From Candidatus Kerfeldbacteria bacterium CG08_land_8_20_14_0_20_43_14 (GTDB lineage: Bacteria; Patescibacteriota; Patescibacteriia; PEXW01): a stretch of DNA of 9,971 nucleotides. The stretch's first letter is position 1. Every line of letters begins with the position of its first letter. The position numbers were made by a program, and so were the translations under genes. Shown here in pieces: positions 1 through 7,329 of this stretch. A model generated the notes under the pieces. That model searched no databases. It saw nothing but the letters and a program-made list of their open reading frames with translations, and was not told the origin of the DNA. The stretch covers positions 1 to 9,971 of the forward strand of contig PEXW01000042.1 of NCBI GenBank assembly GCA_002774575.1, given 5' to 3'.

Positions 1-239
1 TTGCCTTTAGGAGATAATTTCACGGATTCAATAAACCACTTTTTCGGCGTGCGGCGGCCATAGCCAATTAGTAATCCGCGGTCAATTGTCAGCTCCAAAG
101 ACTTGGTAATGGCATTCTGTTGGTCTTCCGCCTTTGGCGGCTTGTTTTTTTTGGAATAAAACTTTTTAAAAACAATCCGTTTGGTAATTTTTTGCCCCAG
201 GCATTCTTTTAAAATGTATTTTTGCAAGGGCGAAAGCAT
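1..239 (-). CDS. Winged-helix-like conserved hypothetical protein (partial, C-terminus off the left edge)
   Basis: An open frame starts at ATG 239-237 and runs off the left edge, giving 79 visible codons. It begins MLSPLQKYILKECLGQ, continues with a basic stretch rich in Lys, and then has a segment containing LTIDRGLLIGYGRRTPKKW. The start lies one base after the aspS stop (TAA 243-241), so it is almost certainly the last or next gene of the same operon and is probably translationally coupled. The alternation of a helical N-terminus, a basic helix and a short Gly/Tyr/Arg hairpin near 'GYGRRTP' resembles small winged-helix DNA-binding-like proteins that I recall as common hypothetical proteins in Parcubacteria. 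The family resemblance is from memory, and the function is unknown. Confidence 0.7.
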   Translation of the reverse strand, partial: MLSPLQKYILKECLGQKITKRIVFKKFYSKKNKPPKAEDQQNAITKSLELTIDRGLLIGYGRRTPKKWFIESVKLSPKG

Positions 240-240
240 A

Positions 241-1632
241 TTACTTCTTTTTTATCTGGATATGCGCCTCATCCAGCTGGGCTTTGGGCAATTCTGTGGG
301 CGCGTCTGTCATTAAATCTTTGGCATCATTGGTTTTTGGAAAAGCCATGATTTCCCGGATATTACTTTCTCCGGCTAATACGGCGATAAGCCGGTCCAAG
401 CCCATGGCAATGCCGCCATGCGGAGGCACGCCGTATTCAAAAGCTTTTTTCATGTGGCCGAATCTTTTTTCCGCTTCCTCTTTGCCGATTTTCAAAATTT
501 CAAAAACTTTTTCCTGGATTTTCCAATCGTGGATGCGGATACTGCCACCGGCTACTTCAAAACCATTCAAAGTCAAGTCATATTGCTTTGATAAGGCCTC
601 TTCTGGTTTTACTTTGCCATGTAAAAAGGCTTCAGGGTCTTGGGGTGAAGTAAATAAATGATGACTGGGCACCAGCTTTTTTTCTGCTTCAGAATACTCA
701 AATAACGGAAAATCAATAATAAAGGCAAAACCTAATTCATTTTTATCAGTTTTATCCTTTCTGATGTCCGGTTTATCAGTCCCATATTTTTCCATGGCTT
801 GTTTGTGGGGAATTCTGGGAAAAGGAGTTTGGGTAATGTGCTTTTCCGGAACAGTTTCCTTAACCAGTCCGACAACCATTTTTTCCACTAGATTCAAAAT
901 CTCTTCTTGGTCAGTAAAACTAATTTCTAAATCCAGCTGGGTAAATTCCGGCTGGCGATCCGCCCTTTGATCTTCGTCGCGAAAGCATTTGGCGATTTGA
1001 AAATACTTTTCAATGCCAGCGATCATTAACAACTGCTTGAATTGCTGGGGGCTTTGCGGCAGAACATAAAATTTCCCCGGAAAATTCCTGGCAGGCACAA
1101 TATATTCCCTGGCGCCTTCGGGCGTGCCTTTGGTCAAGAAAGGCGTTTCCACTTCCAAAAAATCTTCTTTGGTCAGAAAATTCCTGATGAAATGATTGAC
1201 TTTTGCCCGCAAAACCAAATTGCCGCGCATGCTTGACCTGCGCAAATCAAGGTAGCGATATTTCATGCGCAGATCTTCTGAAGTCTCCTGCGCTTTGGTT
1301 TCATCATTTACTGGAAACGGCGGGGTCAATGCTTCTGATAAAATTTTTAAACCCGTAGCATGGATTTCCACGCCGCCAGTTGGCGAACTTTCATTTTTAT
1401 TCTTGGCAGTGCGCTCAACGACCTTGCCGGTTATTTCCACCACCCATTCAGGCCTGATTTGATTGGCTTTTTCCAGCATTTCATCCATAAATAAAACCTG
1501 GATTATGCCAGACCGATCCCGCAAATCCATAAACACCATCTTGCCCAAACGCCGATGGTTATGCACCCAGCCTTTTAATAAGACTGGTTCATTGATTTTA
1601 TTGATAGTGTCTTTGATTAATAAACGTTCCAT
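241..1632 (-). CDS. aspS: Aspartate--tRNA ligase, bacterial type lacking the GAD insertion domain
   Basis: Class IIb aminoacyl-tRNA synthetase that charges tRNA-Asp in the cytoplasm. The 463 residues contain an N-terminal OB-fold anticodon-binding domain (about 1-105, GWVHNHRRLGKMVF), a motif 1 region (about 148-164), the bacterial motif 2 at 217-236 (FRDED...ADRQPEFTQLDLE) and motif 3 at 407-419 (GLDR 411-414). Bacterial AspRS is usually about 590 residues because a GAD domain is inserted in the catalytic domain. Here YGTDKPDIR (283-291) is followed after about ten residues by FAFIIDFPLF (302-311), so the whole GAD domain is absent. Leu29 corresponds to E. coli Leu30, and Asn80 also matches E. 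coli; both are associated with discriminating enzymes rather than Asp/Asn-charging ones. It lies in an operon downstream of asnS. No Shine-Dalgarno sequence is obvious before the ATG at 1632. Confidence 0.97.
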   Translation of the reverse strand: MERLLIKDTINKINEPVLLKGWVHNHRRLGKMVFMDLRDRSGIIQVLFMDEMLEKANQIRPEWVVEITGKVVERTAKNKNESSPTGGVEIHATGLKILSEALTPPFPVNDETKAQETSEDLRMKYRYLDLRRSSMRGNLVLRAKVNHFIRNFLTKEDFLEVETPFLTKGTPEGAREYIVPARNFPGKFYVLPQSPQQFKQLLMIAGIEKYFQIAKCFRDEDQRADRQPEFTQLDLEISFTDQEEILNLVEKMVVGLVKETVPEKHITQTPFPRIPHKQAMEKYGTDKPDIRKDKTDKNELGFAFIIDFPLFEYSEAEKKLVPSHHLFTSPQDPEAFLHGKVKPEEALSKQYDLTLNGFEVAGGSIRIHDWKIQEKVFEILKIGKEEAEKRFGHMKKAFEYGVPPHGGIAMGLDRLIAVLAGESNIREIMAFPKTNDAKDLMTDAPTELPKAQLDEAHIQIKKK

Positions 1633-1645
1633 TTGCTCAACTAAA

Positions 1646-3064
1646 TTAAACTAAAATTGATTTCGGCCTATTAACAGGATATTGGTTTCGCCGGTGGTTT
1701 TTAAAAGATTTGTGGTTTTTTTCGGTTGTCATGTCATAGGCTTTCAGTTCATCTATGTTATTCTCTGGTTTGAGGGTCGTTGAATTAGAATTACTATAAT
1801 CGACAAAATAAATATACCTACTTGATCCTGATATCTCCGGGTAATAATTCCAACCAGTTAAACTAGAATCAAACTGGCTATTTTCAAAAACTTTTGTAGC
1901 TTTTTCTGTTTGCACATTGATAACAAAGACGCTGTGGTTAAATGAAAGCACAAGATTTTGATCATCCGCTGTCCATTCTAAACTGTATATATGTCCCAAA
2001 GTATTAGTAATTGGCGGCGAATCTTTTACAGTCGGTAGGGTGAGACTTTTGACTGGATTTTTTATGTCTGGAAGAGAAAATATATATATTTTCAATGGCG
2101 CCTTTTCTGGTACGGGTACTGCAACCCACTTACCATCTTGTGAAAATGCAGGGGTGGAATTATTCCCGTAATCTGCAGACTCTTCTGTCTTACCGTTGTA
2201 AAAAAAAGTCTTGGTGATAGGAGTCTTAGAGCCAACCCCTTCACCAGACAGGTGATTATAACCAATATTTAATTTGCGATCCCACAAAGAATAAAATATC
2301 CCGCTCATGTTTTCTTCAAGAGTATAGGCGTCAGTTGTTATGTTATAACGGTATCGTTTGGTAGATATTGGACTTGGCCCCGCGAATTTATTGTTATAAG
2401 CATCGGAATTCTTATCAAATAGATTGCATTCAATTATCACCTCAACGCCATCTGTTGAATAAACACTGGGTCCTGCAGACTCGAAACGCACATCACCAGT
2501 AAGTAAGGCGGGTAATGAAATTTTTCTAATGCCACCTTTTTGAATATCATAAATATATAAATAACCATCTTTCTTCAACCAAATAAGCCGACCGCCCTCA
2601 TTCGAAACTAACGTATAACCCGACGGAACTGTAAAATACACTTTGGATTCCTGGCCCGGCTGAATTGAATATGTTTTTAGCTCAGTTACAGAGTTTGTAT
2701 GTTTCTGATATAAAATCGAATTATCATTTGCCCCTTGCCATTCTTGTCCGGGAAATCGGACAGTATTCGCGTTTGTATTCGAATTAACCGCACTATTTGT
2801 ATTTGTAACTACCACAGTATTGGTATTCGAGTTCCCATTTGAATTCAATGCGGTATTTGTATTTTCGTTAACAACCACAGCGTTTCCATTAACCGCCGTG
2901 TTTGTGTTTCCATTCACAACTGCAACATTTGAGTTTACTTCAGAGTTTATGTTTTCATTAACCTGAGTTTTGGTGTAATAATACGAACCGCCGACTATAA
3001 GAGCGGCAACCACCACAATAATTATTACGACGGCGATGGGGATAAAACCTTTGGGGTGTTTCAT
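1646..3064 (-). CDS. Membrane-anchored Asn-rich beta-propeller-like protein, probably frameshifted near the C-terminus
   Basis: 472 residues as read. A short basic N-terminus is followed by one hydrophobic segment (about 7-28, GFIPIAVVIIIVVV...), probably a membrane anchor; GF next to a basic start is reminiscent of prepilin leaders, but there is no clear processing motif. Residues 35-101 form a low-complexity linker with 24 Asn in 67 residues (repeats of NTNTAVN/VVVN type), probably an extracellular spacer. The rest has repeated beta-blade signatures such as PAFSQDGKWVAV, SLEWTADDQNLVLSF followed by FVINVQTEKATKVF, and SRYIYFVDY, which resemble TolB/WD40-like propeller blades. The final 24 residues after MTTEK are out of character. 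Removing one A from the A7 run (T7 at 1716-1722) restores a blade-like ending (TEKTTNLLKTT...) that stops at 1651-1653. The start lies 11 nt after asnS. Function is unknown; a surface or envelope role is inferred. Confidence 0.85.
   Translation of the reverse strand: MKHPKGFIPIAVVIIIVVVAALIVGGSYYYTKTQVNENINSEVNSNVAVVNGNTNTAVNGNAVVVNENTNTALNSNGNSNTNTVVVTNTNSAVNSNTNANTVRFPGQEWQGANDNSILYQKHTNSVTELKTYSIQPGQESKVYFTVPSGYTLVSNEGGRLIWLKKDGYLYIYDIQKGGIRKISLPALLTGDVRFESAGPSVYSTDGVEVIIECNLFDKNSDAYNNKFAGPSPISTKRYRYNITTDAYTLEENMSGIFYSLWDRKLNIGYNHLSGEGVGSKTPITKTFFYNGKTEESADYGNNSTPAFSQDGKWVAVPVPEKAPLKIYIFSLPDIKNPVKSLTLPTVKDSPPITNTLGHIYSLEWTADDQNLVLSFNHSVFVINVQTEKATKVFENSQFDSSLTGWNYYPEISGSSRYIYFVDYSNSNSTTLKPENNIDELKAYDMTTEKNHKSFKNHRRNQYPVNRPKSILV
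1716..1722 (-). other. Probable one-base insertion in an A7 homopolymer (frameshift site)
   Basis: The minus strand reads ACC GAA AAA AAC CAC. With six A instead of seven, the frame continues TEKTTNLLKTT... NILLIGRNQF and stops at TAG (1653-1651). This tail follows the 'D-x-x-T-x-K-x-x-x-L' pattern of the preceding blade (VQTEKATKVF). The sequence as given instead ends in a basic, non-blade tail. This may be an assembly error or a true homopolymer indel. Confidence 0.65.
2762..2962 (-). repeat. Degenerate Asn/Thr/Val-rich coding repeat (linker of the propeller protein)
   Basis: This segment encodes residues 35-101. About three imperfect units of 15-20 residues share the pattern VVVN-x-NTNTA-V/L-NxN. 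AAT and AAC codons are mixed, so the repeat is visible mainly at the protein level. It separates the membrane anchor from the propeller-like domain. Confidence 0.7.
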
Positions 3065-3075
3065 ATGTTTATTTT

Positions 3076-4371
3076 TTAAGGCGTTAAACGATTAATTAAT
3101 CTTGGAAAAGGAATTGATTCCCGCACATGCTTTAAGCCGCAAAGCCAGGTAACTGTTCGTTCCAAACCAATGCCAAAACCGGAATGCGGCACTGAACCAT
3201 AGCGCCGCAAATCCAAATACCATTCAAAAGCTTTTCTGGGCAATTTATATTCTTTCAGTCTTTGCTCCAGCAATTTCAAATCATCAATTCTCTGTGAGCC
3301 GCCGATTACTTCGCCATAACCTTCGGGCGCTAACAAATCCGCGCACAAGGCGGTTTTGGAATTTTTCGGGTCAGGTTTCATGTAAAAAGCTTTTATCTCC
3401 AGTGGATAATTGGTGACAAAAATCGGCTTGTCATGGGCATGGGTTAAAATGGTTTCATCGTCGTTGCCCAAATCCTCGCCCCGTTTGATGTCAGAGCCTA
3501 GTTTTTTCAGTTCAGCCAAAGCTTCATCATAAGTCATTTTAATAAACCCGCCTTCAGCGACTTTTTCCAAAGGCTTAATATCCCTTTCCAAAATTTCCAG
3601 TTCTTTTTTTCTTTCCTGTAAAACTTTTTTAATAACATAAACCAGCATGCGCTCCTGCAAAGCCATGCTCTGTTCCAAATCCATATAAGCCATTTCCGCA
3701 TCCAGCATCCAGAATTCAGTCAAATGCCGGCGGGTTTTGGATTTTTCCGCGCGAAAAGTCGGACCAAAATCATAAACTTTGCCCAGAGCCATAGCTAGGG
3801 CTTCCAGATATAATTGGCCAGATTGGGAAAGATAGGCTTTTTCGCCAAAGTATTCAGTTGCAAACAGGGTCGTGGTGCCTTCACAGGAAGTTGGGGTTAA
3901 AATCGGGGTATCAGTCATGACAAAGCCTTCTTTCCGGAAAAATTCCCGCAAGGCCCAGATGATTGAATCGCGGACTTGCAAAATTGCTACTTGCTGCTGT
4001 GACCTCAACCATAAATGCCGGTTGTCCAGCAAGAATTCCGGGCCATGCTCTTTTTTGCCAATTGGATATTCTTCTGACTTTTGAATTATTTTTATAGACT
4101 TAGCTTGCAATTCAAAACCGCCTGGCGAACGGGACTCGGCCATGACTTTTCCACTGACTTCAACCGAAGATTCAGTAGTGGCTGTTTTGGCTGTTTCAAA
4201 ATCAGATTTACTGACCACATCAGCGGCAATCACGGCTTGCAAGACCCCAGCTGATCCATCCCGTAATTGCAAAAAGACAATCTTGCCTGAAGAGCGAAGA
4301 TTGGCAATCCAGCCCTGAATGGTTACCTCCTGGCCTACATATTTAGCAATTTCAGAAATTTTAACAATCAT
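3076..4371 (-). CDS. asnS: Asparagine--tRNA ligase
   Basis: Class IIb synthetase that charges tRNA-Asn directly with asparagine in the cytoplasm. The 431 residues match the normal AsnRS length. They contain an OB-fold anticodon-binding domain (about 1-100, VTIQGWIANLRSSGKIVFLQLRD), motif 1 around 138-156, motif 2 at 206-226 (FRAEKSKTRRHLTEFWMLDAE without the final residue being essential), and motif 3 at 398-410 (GFGIGLERTVTWL, catalytic Arg405). The segment ITEFW-type HLTEFWMLDAE distinguishes AsnRS from AspRS (QPEFTQLDLE). It is the first gene of the unit read from the promoter at 4417-4445, followed by the propeller protein 11 nt downstream and then aspS. Presence of asnS means the transamidation route is not required for Asn-tRNA formation. 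The leader before ATG 4371 is AT-rich and lacks a clear Shine-Dalgarno sequence. Confidence 0.97.
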   Translation of the reverse strand: MIVKISEIAKYVGQEVTIQGWIANLRSSGKIVFLQLRDGSAGVLQAVIAADVVSKSDFETAKTATTESSVEVSGKVMAESRSPGGFELQAKSIKIIQKSEEYPIGKKEHGPEFLLDNRHLWLRSQQQVAILQVRDSIIWALREFFRKEGFVMTDTPILTPTSCEGTTTLFATEYFGEKAYLSQSGQLYLEALAMALGKVYDFGPTFRAEKSKTRRHLTEFWMLDAEMAYMDLEQSMALQERMLVYVIKKVLQERKKELEILERDIKPLEKVAEGGFIKMTYDEALAELKKLGSDIKRGEDLGNDDETILTHAHDKPIFVTNYPLEIKAFYMKPDPKNSKTALCADLLAPEGYGEVIGGSQRIDDLKLLEQRLKEYKLPRKAFEWYLDLRRYGSVPHSGFGIGLERTVTWLCGLKHVRESIPFPRLINRLTP

Positions 4372-4377
4372 TTAATT

Positions 4378-4415
4378 GAATAATTAAATACATTTTGAAT
4401 AATTAAATACATTTT
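4378..4415 (-). repeat. Two perfect tandem 19-bp AT-rich repeats in the asnS leader
   Basis: GAATAATTAAATACATTTT occurs at 4378-4396 and again immediately at 4397-4415. Both copies lie between the inferred transcription start (about 4410) and the asnS ATG (4371), so they make up nearly all of the 5' leader. The identity is exact; any regulatory role is inference. Confidence 0.85.
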
Positions 4416-4416
4416 T

Positions 4417-4445
4417 ACTATACTAATTTTTCCACTTTTTGGCAA
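4417..4445 (-). promoter_or_regulatory. Sigma70-like promoter for asnS-propeller-aspS unit
   Basis: On the minus strand TTGCCA (4445-4440; 5/6 to consensus) and TATAGT (4422-4417; 5/6) are separated by exactly 17 bp. The -35 box begins right after the ATPase stop codon (4449-4447), and the predicted start is about 40 nt before asnS. This is the best promoter match in the window. Confidence 0.7.
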
Positions 4446-4446
4446 A

Positions 4447-7110
4447 TCAAGTTTCAAACAACCGCCTTCGCCTAAACCACAATTTGCTGAATTCACAAAT
4501 GACGATTGTTGCAACGCCTAACAAAAGTATCAGTGCCCAGTCGCTGACGCCAAGTGGGACAGTGAAAAATACCTTTTGGCCAAAGGGTGTGTAAACGGCA
4601 ACCAGCTGAAGGCCTAATGATATTAGTACGGCTAAAATAAACGAGGGATTTTTAAAAGGCGAAGAAGAAAAAATCGGCTTTCTTAAAGTCCGGGTGGTAA
4701 AGACAACCATCAGATGAACGACGCTGATTGAGGTGAAAACCATGGTCCGGCCATAAGCCAAAGCTTGGCCGTCTGACCAGCCAAGCCAAAAAAGCAAAAG
4801 ACTGCCGCCGCCCACGGTAATAGTCAGTAACAACATCATGAATCGGGTGTAAGACCCAAGTATCGGACGGGTTGGCCTGATTGGCGGCTCATCCAGAATG
4901 CCTTCATCAGCCGGCTCCTGGGTCATGCTAATGGTCGGCAAAGAATCAGTAACTAAATTAATCCACAAAATTTGAGCAGCGCCCATGGGCAAAGGCCAGC
5001 CGATAACCATTGCGCCCACCACGACGAATAGCTCGACAAAAGAACCAGCGACCAAATATAAAATTACCCGCTTCATGTTCCGGTAAATTACCCTGCCTTC
5101 AAACACCGCATTGGCAATAGTGAAAAGATTGTTATCCAAAATAACCAAATCCGCCGCTTCTTTGGCCACATCCGTGCCTGAACCTAAGGCTACGCCAATG
5201 TTAGCCGCTTTTAAGGCTGGCGCATCGTTCACTCCATCGCCGGTCATGGCCACAATTTCGCCCCTGGCTTGCCAGGCATCAACAATTCTTAGTTTGTCTT
5301 TGGGGCTTACTCTGGAAAAAACTTTCACATCTCTTACCTTTTCTTTTAAAACATCTTCGTTAAATTTCTCCAGTTCCCTGCCGTCCATAACTCCCTCGCC
5401 GTCTTTTAACAAACCAAGTCCTGTAGCGATGGCCTGGGCCGTGGCTTGGTTGTCTCCGGTCAACATTACGGTTTTTATACCGGCCTTTCTTAATGTTTCA
5501 ATAGTTTCCGAAGCGTCTTTTCGCAAAGGATCTTGGATACCAACAACGCCCACCAAGCTTAAATCAGCCAAAGCGGCTTTTTCATCAAAGTCTCCCCCAA
5601 ATTTATGCTCTGATTTGCGAAAGCCGACGGCTAAAGCGCGCAGGCCTTGTTTGCTCATTTCTTTAACTTTGTTTTCAAAAGCTTTTTTCCTTTCGGCTGT
5701 TAATAAAACTGGCTGGCCGTTTTCATCAATAAATTTTGCATGAGCAACCAGGACTTCTGGCGCGCCTTTTACAAAAACAAACCTACCTTCTCCTGACTTT
5801 TCGCACATTACTGCCATAAACCTGCGGCTGGAATCAAAAGGCACATCAGCTAACCGGGAATACTGCTTGCGCAAACTTAAAAGATTAAAACCCACTTCTG
5901 CCGCAGCTCTGACCAAAGCTCTTTCAGTCAAATTCCCGCGGATGTCCCATTGTTCCAATGGCCGGTCAGGATTTTCTATGGTCGCGTCAGAAGCCAAAGC
6001 CGCGTATTTCAAAACCATCAACGCGCTTGGGTCTGGCTCGCCCGGATCTTGATGAGGATGACTGACTTCTTTATCGTGAGTCAGAATTTTAACCACGCGC
6101 ATATAGCCTTCAGTTACGGTTCCAGTTTTATCCGTGGCTATGACTGTAACCGAGCCAAGTGCTTCAGCCGCCAATAATGACCTGACTAAAGCCCGCCGCT
6201 TTAACATGTGTTGCATGCCTATGGCCAATATCACGGTAATGACAACGGCCAGGCCCTCTGGAATGGCGGCCACGGCAACAGCCACTGATGTCGTAAACAT
6301 GGCTTCGGCGTCATACAGCTTAAAAATTCCGAACAAGAAAATCAAAAGTGCGATGAATAAAATCACCACGGTTATATCCCAGCTCAATTTAATCAGTTTC
6401 TTTTGCAACGGGGTTTTTTCCGTAATCGTGGTTTGCAGCATTGCAGCGATCTTGCCCAATTCCGTATTCATCCCTGTTTCGCAAACCACTGCCAAACCTC
6501 TGCCGCGGACAATAACTGTGCCGGCAAAAACTATATTCGCTCTTTCCGGAATGGTAACCGCGTCAGGCAAAAACCGCGTGATTTTTGAAACCGGCTCTGA
6601 TTCGCCGGTTAAAGCGGCTTCATTAATCTCCAATTCACTGACTTCAATCAATCTGGCATCAGCCGCGACTTTTTGCCCGGCGTGCAAGACTAAAACATCG
6701 CCCGGAACAATACTTTTCGAATCAACATCTCTTTCCCGCCCATCGCGAAAAGCCGTAACCGTAAAAGTAGCCACTTTTTGCAAAGCCAACAAAGCCCTTT
6801 CCGCGCGGTATTCCTGGAAAAAACCAACAACGACATTTAAGGCGATTGCCGCTAAAATTACCGAACCATCCAGCTTATCGCCCATGGCAAAACTGATAAT
6901 AGCTGCTACCAGTAAAATAATGGCCAGGCTGCTTTCAAATTGCCTGACTAAAGTCCGCAAAGAATTAACCGAATCTTTATCAGGCAGTTTGTTTTCGCCA
7001 AAACTCTTCAGTCTGTGAGCCACTTCCAGGCTATTCAGGCCATGGCTGGAAGAATCGATTTTATGAAAAACCTCTTCAATTTTCAGGCTTGCCGGGTGGA
7101 AATTATCCAT
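4447..7110 (-). CDS. P2-type (SERCA/PMCA/LMCA1-like) Ca2+-transporting ATPase
   Basis: Membrane pump of 887 residues, full length for bacterial P2A ATPases, predicted to export Ca2+ across the cytoplasmic membrane using ATP. An N-terminal cation-ATPase domain (about 1-60) precedes M1/M2. Then come the actuator motif TGES (168-171), M4 with PEGL (284-287), the phosphorylation motif DKTGT (Asp327), the nucleotide-binding domain with KGAPEVL, the hinge TGDGVNDAP (623-631) and M5-M10. Against SERCA, Glu285 (E309), Asn718 (N796), Thr721 (T799) and Asp722 (D800) are kept. Site-I ligands are altered: Ser690 replaces N768 and His799 replaces E908, while Glu693 (E771) is kept. This predicts one Ca2+ per cycle, as in PMCA or Listeria LMCA1. 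A related cation as substrate cannot be excluded. It is transcribed separately from asnS. Start ATG 7110 gives a normal N-terminus but has no visible Shine-Dalgarno sequence. Confidence 0.93.
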   Translation of the reverse strand: MDNFHPASLKIEEVFHKIDSSSHGLNSLEVAHRLKSFGENKLPDKDSVNSLRTLVRQFESSLAIILLVAAIISFAMGDKLDGSVILAAIALNVVVGFFQEYRAERALLALQKVATFTVTAFRDGRERDVDSKSIVPGDVLVLHAGQKVAADARLIEVSELEINEAALTGESEPVSKITRFLPDAVTIPERANIVFAGTVIVRGRGLAVVCETGMNTELGKIAAMLQTTITEKTPLQKKLIKLSWDITVVILFIALLIFLFGIFKLYDAEAMFTTSVAVAVAAIPEGLAVVITVILAIGMQHMLKRRALVRSLLAAEALGSVTVIATDKTGTVTEGYMRVVKILTHDKEVSHPHQDPGEPDPSALMVLKYAALASDATIENPDRPLEQWDIRGNLTERALVRAAAEVGFNLLSLRKQYSRLADVPFDSSRRFMAVMCEKSGEGRFVFVKGAPEVLVAHAKFIDENGQPVLLTAERKKAFENKVKEMSKQGLRALAVGFRKSEHKFGGDFDEKAALADLSLVGVVGIQDPLRKDASETIETLRKAGIKTVMLTGDNQATAQAIATGLGLLKDGEGVMDGRELEKFNEDVLKEKVRDVKVFSRVSPKDKLRIVDAWQARGEIVAMTGDGVNDAPALKAANIGVALGSGTDVAKEAADLVILDNNLFTIANAVFEGRVIYRNMKRVILYLVAGSFVELFVVVGAMVIGWPLPMGAAQILWINLVTDSLPTISMTQEPADEGILDEPPIRPTRPILGSYTRFMMLLLTITVGGGSLLLFWLGWSDGQALAYGRTMVFTSISVVHLMVVFTTRTLRKPIFSSSPFKNPSFILAVLISLGLQLVAVYTPFGQKVFFTVPLGVSDWALILLLGVATIVICEFSKLWFRRRRLFET

Positions 7111-7127
7111 GCTTTTATTTTAGCATG
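7108..7127 (-). promoter_or_regulatory. Small hairpin containing the ATPase start codon
   Basis: CATGCT (7108-7113) and AGCATG (7122-7127) form a 6-bp inverted repeat around an 8-nt A/T loop. On the minus strand the ATG of the ATPase is inside the 3' arm. Without a visible ribosome binding site, folding could limit initiation. A 6-bp palindrome could also be chance. Confidence 0.35.
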
Positions 7128-7179
7128 AAAGGGCTTGTAATTATTTAAAAAATCAGGCACAATACGGACATTAAGATTT

Positions 7180-7264
7180 GCCATACGGACTCAATTGATT
7201 AATTCCTGATATTGGGTACAATAATTGACAATTAAATAAATTCGATTCATCTATGCGCCTATAG
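7180..7264 (+). repeat. Diverged upstream copy of the tRNA-Lys 5' flank, ending in a 10-nt tRNA stub
   Basis: The block starts GCCATACGG-ACTCAA and ends with TATGCGCCTATAG (7252-7264), which is identical to the 13 nt spanning the start of tRNA-Lys (7389-7401). Between these ends about three quarters of positions match the copy at 7309-7401. After GCGCCTATAG the tRNA sequence stops and unrelated GC-rich sequence follows. This looks like the promoter and 5' stub of a lost tandem tRNA gene. Confidence 0.75.
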
Positions 7265-7329
7265 TCCCGCCCACGACGCGAAAGCGTCTGGTCGAGGATC
7301 CACGTCCCGCCATACGGCGGGACGGGACT
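7263..7329. other. GC-rich foldable insert between the two repeat copies (three-stem structure)
   Basis: Outer arms AGTCCCG (7263-7269) and CGGGACT (7323-7329) enclose two hairpins: GACGC-GAAA-GCGTC (7275-7288) and GTCCCGCC-ATAC-GGCGGGAC (7304-7323). The left AGTCCCGCC can also compete for the GGCGGGAC arm. The GC content is far above the AT-rich flanks. No coding sequence is recognised. It may be a small palindromic repeat element; its role is unknown. Confidence 0.6.

Noticed and set aside
1716..1724. Programmed -1 frameshift at A AAA AAC
   Set aside because: The -1 frame stops after four codons and does not lead to the blade-like tail; only a one-base deletion (or +1 shift) does.
2762..2962. 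CRISPR-like array
   Set aside because: The periodicity is a coding Asn-rich linker with degenerate units, without constant repeats and spacers. No CRISPR array is seen anywhere in the window.
5111..5743. Plus-strand open frame of 210 codons opposite the ATPase
   Set aside because: Antisense shadow of the phosphorylation and hinge domains; Ser/Pro/Lys-rich with no recognisable domain.
6134..7018. Long plus-strand open frame (294 codons) opposite the ATPase
   Set aside because: It is the antisense shadow of a clearly conserved P-type ATPase; the translation is low-complexity Ala/Ser/Thr/Lys without motifs.
7265..7324. Remains of a second tRNA body after the 10-nt stub
   Set aside because: GGTCGAGGATCC faintly recalls a T arm, but no anticodon arm or acceptor 3' strand can be aligned.
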